This document shows positions 17,181-25,010 of a stretch of DNA of 64,000 nt, in pieces (position 1 is the stretch's first letter; each line of letters begins with the position of its first letter). Both the position numbers and the translations under genes were made by a program. The stretch comes from JBFLYH01 sp964630235 (lineage in GTDB: Bacteria; Oederibacteriota; JAAXVQ01; JAUVAV01): the NCBI GenBank assembly GCA_964630235.1, contig CAZVUO010000001.1:744001-808000 (forward strand). The letters run 5' to 3'. A model generated the notes under the pieces. It was not told the DNA's origin. It ran no database searches and was given only the letters and a program-made list of their open reading frames with translations.

Positions 17181-17762
17181 ATGATTCGCATCAACCTGCT
17201 GCCGCTCAAGGTGCGCAAAACCAAGGTGGTGGTGCGGCTGACCACCTACCTGATCATCGGTCTGTCGGTGCTGGGCCTGCTCCTGGTGCTGCAGCTGCTC
17301 AGCCTGCTTTCCCAAATCCGGCGCCTCGACACCCAGAAGCATAAGCTTCAGGTCGCGGAAGAGGCGCTGGCCGAACGCCTGGGCCCGGTGCGCCATTTGG
17401 CCGCGCAGGAACAGCAGCAGGTGGAACTGGACCGCCTGGCTGCCGCGTTGGCGCCTCCGCAGGCAACCTGGATCAGCATCCTGGACCTGCTGGCCGAGTA
17501 TGTGCAGCCCGATATGTGGCTTACCAAGCTGAGCGCCCAGCAAGTCAAGGAGGCCGATCCGCCCCAGATCATGCTGGAAGGCCGGGCGTATCATAAAATA
17601 TCGGTGGCCGATCTGCTAACCGGCCTGGAGGGTTCGGGCCGGTTCCGGGAAGTCACGCTGGAATCCCTGGCCGAGGTGACCGTGGACGACCAGATCCAGG
17701 TGCAGTTCAAAGTCAAACTCGCCTACGCATCCGTCCCCGCGGCGGTCGAGGCCGCACCGTGA
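17181..17762 (+). CDS. pilN: Pilus alignment protein PilN
   Basis: Bitopic inner-membrane protein linking PilM to PilO. The N-terminus MIRINLLPLKVRK is the PilM-binding INLLP motif, followed by a single membrane helix at about residues 22-42. A coiled-coil-like stretch (about residues 43-80) leads into a ferredoxin-like periplasmic domain. Length is 193 residues. It begins three bases after pilM and overlaps pilO through GTGA. The identification rests on the INLLP motif, topology and operon position. Confidence 0.93.
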   Translation: MIRINLLPLKVRKTKVVVRLTTYLIIGLSVLGLLLVLQLLSLLSQIRRLDTQKHKLQVAEEALAERLGPVRHLAAQEQQQVELDRLAAALAPPQATWISILDLLAEYVQPDMWLTKLSAQQVKEADPPQIMLEGRAYHKISVADLLTGLEGSGRFREVTLESLAEVTVDDQIQVQFKVKLAYASVPAAVEAAP

Positions 17763-18310
17763 AGCGGGAGTGGTGGTTTTACGCGGGCGGCGGCGCGGCG
17801 CTCGTTGCCGTCCTGGCGCTGTATGTGCTGTTCGCCTACCTGCCGCTTTCCCGCCGGGTGGACGGGCACCGGCGCCAGCTGGCCGCCCAGGAGCAATCCT
17901 GGAAGCGGGCGCAGGACATGCTCGCCCGCCTGCCTGAATTGAGCGCGGAGGCGGAAAAAGTGCGGTTGCAGCTCGCGCGGGCGGACCGGCGGATTCCGGC
18001 CCAGCCGCGCATCCCGGAATTGTTGAAGGACGTGACGCGGGTCGCGGCCGAATGCAATTTGAGCAACCTCCAGTTCGCGCCCCAGCCGCTGGCGCCGAAC
18101 GCGGAGGACCAGCGTTTTCGCGTGCAGGCCGTGCGCGTGACCGTTACGGGTAACTATCACGACCTGGGGCGATTTTTGAGCCGCGTGGCCGGACTCCAAA
18201 GGCTGGTCGTACCACGCGAACTGCAATTGTCCGGCCGGGACGCTACCGGCAAGACCGGTTCCGTGTCGGCCGAGATGACCTTGGTGACCTATGTGCGCGC
18301 GCAACCGTAG
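17759..18310 (+). CDS. pilO: Pilus alignment protein PilO
   Basis: Inner-membrane partner of PilN in the pilus alignment subcomplex. A single membrane helix lies at about residues 7-28 (AGGGAALVAVLALYVLFAYL region), then a coiled coil rich in Arg, Gln and Glu, then a ferredoxin-like domain with VRVTVTGNYHDLGRFLSRVAGL, cut here to its core VTGNYHDLGRFL. Length is 183 residues. Start GTG overlaps the pilN stop. The final 20 bp overlap the start of pilP. Confidence 0.92.
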   Translation: MKREWWFYAGGGAALVAVLALYVLFAYLPLSRRVDGHRRQLAAQEQSWKRAQDMLARLPELSAEAEKVRLQLARADRRIPAQPRIPELLKDVTRVAAECNLSNLQFAPQPLAPNAEDQRFRVQAVRVTVTGNYHDLGRFLSRVAGLQRLVVPRELQLSGRDATGKTGSVSAEMTLVTYVRAQP

Positions 18311-18704
18311 GGCTGTATGGTGGCTCGTCGTTCTGCTCGGGATCGGCGGCTGGGGTCCAGTGGCCGCGGACGCCCAGGACGCCGGGTTGCGGGCGCCGCG
18401 TCCGTCTTATGAAAGCCGGGGCCGCCGGGACCCGTTCGTCCAGCCCCAGTCCGGCCGCCTGCGCAACGTGATGGAGCGGGTGGACATCGCCAATTTGCGG
18501 CTGACCGGGGTCATCAGCAATCCCAAACGGAGCATGGCCCTGTTCGTATCGCAGACCGGCACGCGTTTCGGCTACCTGCTCAAGAACGAGCGCCTCTACC
18601 AGGAGAACCAGCAACCCGTTCCCGGCGTGACCGGGAGGGTGTATAATTCCAACCAAGTGGTACTGCAGCAGGACGACAAGCAGATCGTGTTCACCTTGCG
18701 CTAG
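18291..18704 (+). CDS. pilP: Pilus assembly protein PilP
   Basis: Periplasmic protein connecting the PilN/PilO complex to the PilQ secretin. A signal-peptide-like N-terminus (residues 1-28, ending GPVAADA) has no lipobox Cys at the usual place, so it is probably not a lipoprotein, unlike PilP of Pseudomonas. The mature part has GRRDPFVQPQ, the PilP DPF motif, and a small beta domain with LRLTGVISNPKRSMALF. Length is 137 residues, on the short side. The stop codon is embedded in a GC hairpin at 18704-18721. Confidence 0.88.
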   Translation: MCARNRRAVWWLVVLLGIGGWGPVAADAQDAGLRAPRPSYESRGRRDPFVQPQSGRLRNVMERVDIANLRLTGVISNPKRSMALFVSQTGTRFGYLLKNERLYQENQQPVPGVTGRVYNSNQVVLQQDDKQIVFTLR

Positions 18705-18721
18705 CGGCCCGCAGGGGCCGC
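18704..18721 (+). repeat. Hairpin at the pilP stop codon
   Basis: GCGGCCC (18704-18710), a 4-base loop, and GGGCCGC (18715-18721). The stem starts on the last base of the TAG stop. There is no T-run. Confidence 0.6.
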
Positions 18722-18748
18722 GCGCGGAAAGCGAGACCTGACCCACCT

Positions 18749-20914
18749 ATGAACCATTGGGGAAGATGGGGCCGTCTGCTCCTGGTGCCGCTGGTCGTGG
18801 CCGCGAGCCTAGCCTGGGCGCAGGAAGAAGGGGAACCGGAGGCCGCGGTCAGCGGACCGCTGGCGCGCCTGACCCAGGTGGCCGTGCAGATCGCCGAAGA
18901 CCAGCCCGTGGTCAAACTGACGACCAGCCGCCGGGTGCAGAGCACCATGTCCTACCTCCGCGATCCGGACCGCCTGCTGATCAAGCTATTGGACACGGTG
19001 CTGGTCTGGCGGCCTTCGCTGCGGGAGGTCAACCAGCCCCCGCTGTACCGCATCCGTTCCGCCCAGCATGGCAACGAGGTTTGGGTGGTGCTGGACCTCA
19101 CCGAGCCCGTGCGCTGGCAGCGCGAAACCCACGCCCGCGGGATCACCCTGCGCCTGGAAGGCGGCGCTGGGTCCGAGGCCGAACCCGCGTTCGCGCCGGC
19201 CGCCCAGCCTTCCGGGAAGGCGGCGCAAGCGACGGCCGCGGCCTATCAAGTCGCCGATGTGGCGGCGGAAGCCGACGAGGACAAGGTCCGCCTGATCGTC
19301 ACCACGGATGGACAGGCCCGGTACCGCCTGGAACGGGACCCCTCCGGCCGGGGGCTTACGCTGACCTTGCACGAAGCGGCGTTGGCCTGGTCCGGCCCGG
19401 TCTCCGGACTGCCGGTGGGGCCTGTGCAGCGGGTTTCCGCGCGCCAGGAGACCGCGGCCAGCGAACCGGTGGTGCGCTTGCGCGTGCAGCTGGCCGACGC
19501 GGCGCCGTACTTGGTGTTCCAGGACCAGAACCAGGTGATTCTGGAATTCGAAGCCGCGGGCGGGGGAACCGGCCGCGGGCGCCGCGGGAACCTGCTCGCG
19601 CGGGTGTCGGTGGACCTGCAGGCGGCGGACGTGGGCGCGGTGCTGCGCGCCCTGGCGCAGGATGCGGGCTTCGACCTGGTGTTTACCCCGGCCGCGGAGA
19701 ACCTCGCGGGTCCGCAGTCGTTGGTGACGCTGTCCATTAACGAACAGCCTCTGCGCGCGGTGCTCGAATTCGTTTTGAAGCCCCGCCGTCTGGCCTACGC
19801 GGTCAGCGGCAATACCCTCCGCGTCGGGCTGGCCACGGAGTTCCCCCTGGAGAGCCGGGTTTTTACTTTAAAGAACCTCGCGGCCGGCGAGGCCAACCTG
19901 GCACAGACGCTGGAAACGGTGCTGACGGAAGGCACCCAAGGGAAAGTGGTGGTGGATCCCTACAGCAACCGGGTGGTGGTTTCGGCCGTGCCCAGCGACC
20001 TGGCGGCCGTGGAGTCCGTTCTGCGTAAAATGGACGTGGAGCGGCGCCTGGTCAGCCGGACCTTTGTGCTCAACTACAACCAGGCCGAGCGCCTGCGGCC
20101 GCTGGTGCAGCCCGCTCTGTCGCCACTGGGATCCCTGCAGGAGAACACCGGTGAAAATTCGCTGGTGGTAACCGACATACCGGGCAATCTCAACACCGTG
20201 GCCCGCCTGATCCGGAGCCTGGACACCAAGGCCGAGCAGGTCATGATCGAAGCCCGCATCGTGGAAGTGGGCCGGAACAATGAAGTGGACCTGGGCGTGC
20301 GCTGGGACGCCGCCAACCAGCCGGGGCATGATCCCCAGGCGGTGATCCGTTCCGATCCGCGGGCCGTGAACGCCGTCGGACGGCTGACCGTCGGCACGTT
20401 CCCGCAGGGCTGGAACCTCAATGCCACGCTCTCCGCGATGGAGGCCAAGGGCAAGATCAACATTCTGTCCAACCCGCGCATTGCCACGCTGAACAACCAG
20501 AGCGCGACCTTGACGGCCAGCCAGAATCTGCCCTACACCACCAGCTCGGTGAGCAACGGCGTGGTGAGCACGCAGGTCAATTATCTGGAACTGCCGATCA
20601 CCCTGACCGTGACGCCCCAGATCACCAAGGACCGGAATGTCCTGCTCGGCCCCATGACCCTGACGGTCACCACCGTGACCGGCCCGGGAAACCCGCCGCC
20701 CACCAGCACGCGCACCGCCGCCACGCAGATGCAGGTGGCGGATGGCGAGACGGTCGCCATTGGCGGCATGGTGCGGGACGAGGAAAGCACGGATGAGTCG
20801 AAAATACCCATTTTGGGCGACATTCCGCTGCTGGGCCTGCTGTTTAAGAGCACGGTGGTGACCAAGAAGAAGGTTGAACTGGTGGTTTTCCTGACCACGC
20901 ATATTCTTGAATAA
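18749..20914 (+). CDS. pilQ: Type IV pilus secretin PilQ
   Basis: Outer-membrane secretin channel for the pilus. A signal peptide covers residues 1-24 (ends SLAWA). Two AMIN-type peptidoglycan-binding modules follow (about 30-140 and 165-270). Then comes a short secretin/TonB N domain near 285-345, a NolW-type N1 domain with VVVSAVPSDLAAVESVLRKMD near 410-430, and the C-terminal secretin beta-barrel gate. The gate holds MIEARIVEVGRNNEVDLGVRW near residue 500 (quoted as IEARIVEVGRNNEVDLGV) and the terminal VPILG-like KIPILGDIPLLGLLF near 690. Length is 721 residues. It follows pilP after 44 bp and closes the pil operon. Confidence 0.95.
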   Translation: MNHWGRWGRLLLVPLVVAASLAWAQEEGEPEAAVSGPLARLTQVAVQIAEDQPVVKLTTSRRVQSTMSYLRDPDRLLIKLLDTVLVWRPSLREVNQPPLYRIRSAQHGNEVWVVLDLTEPVRWQRETHARGITLRLEGGAGSEAEPAFAPAAQPSGKAAQATAAAYQVADVAAEADEDKVRLIVTTDGQARYRLERDPSGRGLTLTLHEAALAWSGPVSGLPVGPVQRVSARQETAASEPVVRLRVQLADAAPYLVFQDQNQVILEFEAAGGGTGRGRRGNLLARVSVDLQAADVGAVLRALAQDAGFDLVFTPAAENLAGPQSLVTLSINEQPLRAVLEFVLKPRRLAYAVSGNTLRVGLATEFPLESRVFTLKNLAAGEANLAQTLETVLTEGTQGKVVVDPYSNRVVVSAVPSDLAAVESVLRKMDVERRLVSRTFVLNYNQAERLRPLVQPALSPLGSLQENTGENSLVVTDIPGNLNTVARLIRSLDTKAEQVMIEARIVEVGRNNEVDLGVRWDAANQPGHDPQAVIRSDPRAVNAVGRLTVGTFPQGWNLNATLSAMEAKGKINILSNPRIATLNNQSATLTASQNLPYTTSSVSNGVVSTQVNYLELPITLTVTPQITKDRNVLLGPMTLTVTTVTGPGNPPPTSTRTAATQMQVADGETVAIGGMVRDEESTDESKIPILGDIPLLGLLFKSTVVTKKKVELVVFLTTHILE

Positions 20915-20943
20915 GGCCTCCAGCCTGTCCTCGATCCCCCTCG

Positions 20944-21053
20944 CCCCGCGCAAGCGGGGAGAGAGGGGAGGAGGGGTTCAACGCAAGAAGGACTGGATAG
21001 TTGTGGAACCACCCTCACCCTTGCCCTCTCCCTGTGATTGCCAAGGGAGAGGG
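20944..21053 (+). repeat. Two palindromes between pilQ and aroC
   Basis: CCCCGC (20944-20949) with GCGGGG (20954-20959), and CCCTCTCCCT (21024-21033) with AGGGAGAGGG (21044-21053), the second followed by AAAAAATTTT. The sequence resembles the purine/pyrimidine-biased intergenic repeats seen in many bacteria. The second hairpin could act as the pilQ terminator. Nothing else was seen in the 188-bp gap. Confidence 0.6.
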
Positions 21054-21102
21054 AAAAAATTTTAGGCGGATTACCAGTTCTTCAGAAAGCGAGCCTCCTG
21101 CC

Positions 21103-22263
21103 ATGCTGCGGTTTCTTACTGCCGGAGAATCCCACGGCCAGGCCCTGACGGTCATCCTGGAGGGCCTGCCCGCGGGCCTGCCGCTCACACCCCGCGCGAT
21201 CAACCTGGAACTGGCCCGCCGCCAGCGGGGGTACGGCCGGGGCGGCCGCATGCAGATCGAGCGCGACCAGGTGCAGATCACGGCCGGCGTGCGCCGGGGC
21301 GAAACCCTGGGTTCACCGCTGGCCATGATGATCCCGAACCGCGACTGGGTGAATTGGCAGGCGCTCATGGCCGTGGAACCCGCGCCCTGGCCCCGGGGCG
21401 CCAGCCGCCTGACCCGGCCGCGGCCGGGCCACGCGGACCTGGTCGGCGCCCTGAAATACGGCCGCCAGGACCTGCGGGATATTCTTGAGCGCGCTTCCGC
21501 GCGTGAAACCGCCGCGCGCGTGGCGGCCGGCGCCGTGGCCAAGGCGCTGTTGCGCGCCGTGGGCGCGGCCGTGGGCTCCTGGGTGGAGCGCATCGGCTCA
21601 GCGGCCGTGATCAGGCTGACCGGCGCGCCCCGGACCCTGGCCCTGCAGGCGGAGCGGTCGGATGTGCGCTGTCCCCAGCCGGCCGCGGCCGGGCGCATGC
21701 GCCGCGCTATTGATCGCGCCACCGCGGCCGGAGACACGCTGGGCGGGATTTTCACGGTTGCGGCCTGGGGCGTGGTTCCCGGTCTGGGTAGCCACGCGCA
21801 CTGGGACCGGCGGCTCTCCACGCGCCTGGCCGGAGCGCTCGCGAGCATTCCCGCGGTGAAGGGCGTGGAAGAGGGCCTGGGGTTCGGCGCGGCCGCCTGG
21901 CCGGGATCGCGGGTGCACGATGTCATCACCTACCGGCAGGGGCGTTTCGCCCGCCGGACCAATCACGCCGGCGGCCTGGAAGGCGGCATGAGCACGGGCG
22001 AACCGGTGCTGTTGCGCGCGGTCATGAAGCCCATCGCCACCCTGCGCCGCCCGCTGAAGTCCGTTGATCTTGAAACAAAAAAATCCCAAACAGCGGGCTA
22101 CGAGCGCTCCGATGTCTGCGCCGTGCCGGCCGCGGCCGTGGTCGGGGAAGCGATGGTGGCGCTGGAGTTGGCCCGGGCTTATCAGGAAAAGTTCGGCGGC
22201 GATTCGGTCCGCGAGCTGGCGGAGAACCTGCGGGCTTACCGGCGGGCCTTGTCCAAACGATGA
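21103..22263 (+). CDS. aroC: Chorismate synthase
   Basis: Converts 5-enolpyruvylshikimate 3-phosphate to chorismate with reduced FMN. The N-terminus MLRFLTAGESHG carries signature 1, GESHG. Signature 2 is RASARETAARVAAGAVAK, shown in part as ASARETAARVA near residue 130. Other conserved segments include RQRGYGRGGRM, RPRPGHADL and NHAGGLEGGMSTGEP. Length is 386 residues, normal for the family. ATG 21103 is chosen over an upstream in-frame start because the protein begins at the conserved position. It overlaps aroK through ATGA. Confidence 0.96.
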   Translation: MLRFLTAGESHGQALTVILEGLPAGLPLTPRAINLELARRQRGYGRGGRMQIERDQVQITAGVRRGETLGSPLAMMIPNRDWVNWQALMAVEPAPWPRGASRLTRPRPGHADLVGALKYGRQDLRDILERASARETAARVAAGAVAKALLRAVGAAVGSWVERIGSAAVIRLTGAPRTLALQAERSDVRCPQPAAAGRMRRAIDRATAAGDTLGGIFTVAAWGVVPGLGSHAHWDRRLSTRLAGALASIPAVKGVEEGLGFGAAAWPGSRVHDVITYRQGRFARRTNHAGGLEGGMSTGEPVLLRAVMKPIATLRRPLKSVDLETKKSQTAGYERSDVCAVPAAAVVGEAMVALELARAYQEKFGGDSVRELAENLRAYRRALSKR

Positions 22264-22790
22264 ACGGTAGGGGCGTTGTTCTGGTGGGGTTCATGGGCAC
22301 TGGCAAGACGGCCGTGGGGCGCCAGCTGGCCCGGCGCCTCCGGCTGGAGATGGTGGATACGGACGACTTGATCGTCCGGCAGGCGGGCAAGCCCATCACC
22401 CGCATTTTCGCCGAGGACGGCGAAGCGGCCTTTCGCGGCCGGGAGACCCGCGTGCTGGTGGAGCTGGCCAGCCCCGGCCAGCCGCCGCGGGTGGTGGCCA
22501 CGGGCGGCGGCATCGTGCTCGCCGAAACCAACTGGCCCCTTCTGCGCCAGCTTGGGGATGTGGTGTGCCTGACCGCCGAACCGGAAAGCATCTGGCGGCG
22601 CGTGGGCCTGGCCCAGGACCGGCCCCTGCTCGCCGGCAGCGAAACCGAAGTCCGCGCCCGCATCCAGAAACTCCTGGCGGAGCGGCAGGCGGCGTACGCC
22701 CGGGCGGACTGGCAGTGCGCCACGGACAATCTCGCCCCGGACCAAATCGCCCGGCATATTCTGGACTGGCGGGAATCCCTGAAAGGATGA
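22260..22790 (+). CDS. aroK: Shikimate kinase
   Basis: ATP-dependent phosphorylation of shikimate. The P-loop reads GFMGTGKTAVGRQLARRL. The shikimate-binding DTDDLIV (Asp in VDTDD) is near residue 36. FRGRETRVL carries the conserved Arg, and VVATGGGIVL the Gly-rich loop. The lid has RPLLAG near residue 120. Length is 176 residues. Start ATG 22260 overlaps the aroC stop. The pilQ-aroC-aroK order recalls the pilQ-aroK link in other bacteria. Confidence 0.95.
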   Translation: MNGRGVVLVGFMGTGKTAVGRQLARRLRLEMVDTDDLIVRQAGKPITRIFAEDGEAAFRGRETRVLVELASPGQPPRVVATGGGIVLAETNWPLLRQLGDVVCLTAEPESIWRRVGLAQDRPLLAGSETEVRARIQKLLAERQAAYARADWQCATDNLAPDQIARHILDWRESLKG

Positions 22791-22794
22791 AGAA

Positions 22795-23694
22795 ATGCTG
22801 AAAACTTTTGACGAATTGGTGTCGCTGACGCGGGGCCGCCCCCGCAAGACCATCTCCGTGGCCGTGCCGGAATCCAGGGAAATCCTCCTGTCCCTGGACC
22901 GCGCCGTTAAAGAGGGGATCGTGGACGTGGTCTGGGCCGGCGACCTCGAAAAGATCGAGGCCCTGCGCCGTGAGCTCGGGCTGACCTTCCCGGTCCGCAG
23001 GCAGGTGGATGCGTCCGACGAGCAGCGCGCGGCCCACGCGGCCGTGCGTATGATCGCCGACGGCGAGGCCCAGCTGCTCATGAAGGGCAACCTGCACACC
23101 AGCACCATCCTTTCGGCCTTGCTGCACCGCGACTATGGCCTCCGGCCGGAAGAAGCGATCATTTCCCATGTGTTCATTCTGGAGAGCCGGCCCTGCGGCC
23201 GGCTGCTGTTTGTCACGGACTCCGCGGTCAACATCGCGCCCGATCTGCGGCGCAAGGCGCAGATCCTGCAAAACGCCATCGCCTTCGTCCGCCGGCTGGG
23301 GTATGACCAGCCCAAGGCCGCGATTCTGGCGGCCGTGGAATATGTGAACGATAAGATGCCGGCCACGGTGGAGGCCGCCCAGCTGGTGGAACTGGCCGCG
23401 CAAGGCCAGATCACCGGCGCGGTGATCGCCGGCCCGCTGGCCCTGGACGACGCCCTCTCCGCCTGGGTGAGCCGGGAGAAAAAAATCGAAGGCCCGGTGC
23501 AGGGCGACGCGGACATCCTGCTGGTCCCGGACATCGAGGCCGGCAACATCCTCTCCAAAGCCCAAACCTTTCTGGCGGGCGGCTCCCTGGCGGGCGTGGC
23601 CGTCGGCGCCAAGGTTCCCATGGTGCTCAACTCGCGCGCGGACTCCCTGGATAACCGTTTCTTCGCCATCGCCGCCGCCTGCTGCGCCGCCTGA
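22795..23694 (+). CDS. Phosphate acyltransferase, phosphate butyryltransferase-like
   Basis: Member of the PTA_PTB family, which exchanges the CoA of an acyl-CoA for phosphate (acetyl- or butyryl-CoA to acyl-phosphate). The family C-terminal motifs GDADILLVPDIEAGNIL (quoted in part) and AGVAVGAKVPMVLNSRAD are clear. An N-terminal ISVAVPESREILLSL and mid-protein LLMKGNLHTS also match. The 299-residue length fits Ptb rather than Pta. The matching acyl kinase (buk or ackA) is not in the window, so the physiological substrate is open. It lies four bases after aroK and one base before the RlmI-like gene. Confidence 0.85.
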   Translation: MLKTFDELVSLTRGRPRKTISVAVPESREILLSLDRAVKEGIVDVVWAGDLEKIEALRRELGLTFPVRRQVDASDEQRAAHAAVRMIADGEAQLLMKGNLHTSTILSALLHRDYGLRPEEAIISHVFILESRPCGRLLFVTDSAVNIAPDLRRKAQILQNAIAFVRRLGYDQPKAAILAAVEYVNDKMPATVEAAQLVELAAQGQITGAVIAGPLALDDALSAWVSREKKIEGPVQGDADILLVPDIEAGNILSKAQTFLAGGSLAGVAVGAKVPMVLNSRADSLDNRFFAIAAACCAA

Positions 23695-23695
23695 G

Positions 23696-24901
23696 GTGAA
23701 AAACGTCCACGTTTCCTCGCGGGCCGCTCAGCGCCTGCGGCACGGCTATCCCTGGGTATTCGACAATCAGATAGTGCACGCGGATCCCGGCGCGGCGCCC
23801 GGTGAATTGGTGGCCGTGGCCGGGCCGCACGGGCAGGCGCTGGGTTTCGCCTATATCAATCCGCGTTCGGTCATCACCTTGCGCCTGCTCTACAGCGCCG
23901 GGTCCGGCCGCGGCCGCGGCGAAGGTCCGGAGGAAACCGCGGAGCTCGGCCGCAAACTGGACCGAGCCTGGTCGCGGCGCAAAGCACTGCGCTTGGACAG
24001 CGACGCCTGGCGGCTGGTGTGGTCCGAGGCCGACGGCCTGCCGGGGTTTGTTTGCGATGTCTACGGCCGGCTGGTTGTCCTGCAGTGCCTGACCGCCGGC
24101 GCGGATCAGCGGCGGCAGGTCATCACGGACTGGTTGCGTTCCCACCTGAAGCCCGCCGGGATTTTCGAGCGCAGCGAAGGGCCCGGCCGCTCGGCCGAGG
24201 GATTGTCGGCCCGGCGCGGCTGGCTGTGGACGCCCGGCGCGGACGCGCCCTCCACGGTGGTTGAAATCCACGAAGGGCCCTTGCGGTTCGCGGTGGACGT
24301 GGACGCGGGACATAAGACCGGATTTTATCTGGACCAGCGCGCGGCCCGCCGCCGCTTGCGCCAGGCAAGCCTGTCAGGGCGCGTGCTCGACGGCTGCGCT
24401 TACACCGGCGGATTTTCCGTCGCCGCGGCCAAGGCGGGCGCAACGGAAGTGGTCGCCGTGGACGCTTCGGCCCAGGCGCTGGGTCAGCTGCTCCGCAATG
24501 CCGGGCTGAACGGCTGCGCCGACCGGATGAAGCCCGCGCCGGCGGATATTTTCAAGTATCTCACCGCAGCCGCGGCCCGGAAGGAGCGGTTCGCGGCCGT
24601 GATCCTGGACCCGCCGCCCTTCGCCCATGCGCGCGCGGACCTGCCCGCGGCCATGCGCGGGTACCGCGAGCTGAACCGCCGGGCCGCACAGCTGCTGGAA
24701 CCAGGGGGCTGGCTCCTCACCTGCGCCTGCTCACACGCCGTAAGCCGGACCGCCTTTCACGGCACCGTGGCGGACGCATTGCGGAAGGCGGGGCGGCGCC
24801 TCAAAGGGGTTGAGGTTTTCGGCCCGGACGGTGATCATCCGGAGAAATCCCAGGTTCCGGAGAGCCGCTACCTGACCTGCCTCTGGGGGCGCGTGGTTTG
24901 A
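23696..24901 (+). CDS. RlmI-like 23S rRNA methyltransferase
   Basis: Class I SAM-dependent methyltransferase of the RlmI/RlmK family, which makes m5C in 23S rRNA. An N-terminal PUA domain (about 1-75, with GYPWVFDNQI) and an RlmI-like N-terminal segment precede the Rossmann methyltransferase. SAM motif: VLDGCAYTGGFSVAAAKAG near residue 230. The catalytic-region motif is LDPPPFAHARADL, then CACSHAV with a Cys near residue 343. Length is 401 residues. The start is GTG 23696, immediately after the previous stop. An exact substrate position cannot be given from sequence. Confidence 0.88.
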   Translation: MKNVHVSSRAAQRLRHGYPWVFDNQIVHADPGAAPGELVAVAGPHGQALGFAYINPRSVITLRLLYSAGSGRGRGEGPEETAELGRKLDRAWSRRKALRLDSDAWRLVWSEADGLPGFVCDVYGRLVVLQCLTAGADQRRQVITDWLRSHLKPAGIFERSEGPGRSAEGLSARRGWLWTPGADAPSTVVEIHEGPLRFAVDVDAGHKTGFYLDQRAARRRLRQASLSGRVLDGCAYTGGFSVAAAKAGATEVVAVDASAQALGQLLRNAGLNGCADRMKPAPADIFKYLTAAAARKERFAAVILDPPPFAHARADLPAAMRGYRELNRRAAQLLEPGGWLLTCACSHAVSRTAFHGTVADALRKAGRRLKGVEVFGPDGDHPEKSQVPESRYLTCLWGRVV

Positions 24902-24923
24902 AGCCGGGCTGTAAAATTCGGGA

Positions 24924-24952
24924 TTGCCTGGCCCGGTGATTCTTGATACCAT
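24924..24952 (+). promoter_or_regulatory. Sigma70-type promoter for cheA
   Basis: TTGCCT (24924-24929) and TACCAT (24947-24952), spacing 17 bp, 59 bp before ATG 25011. Confidence 0.45.
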
Positions 24953-25010
24953 TGAACCAATTCCACCGCCTGCGTCCGGTTCCCAGGCAGGGGCGCGAAG
25001 CTGGGGCTCC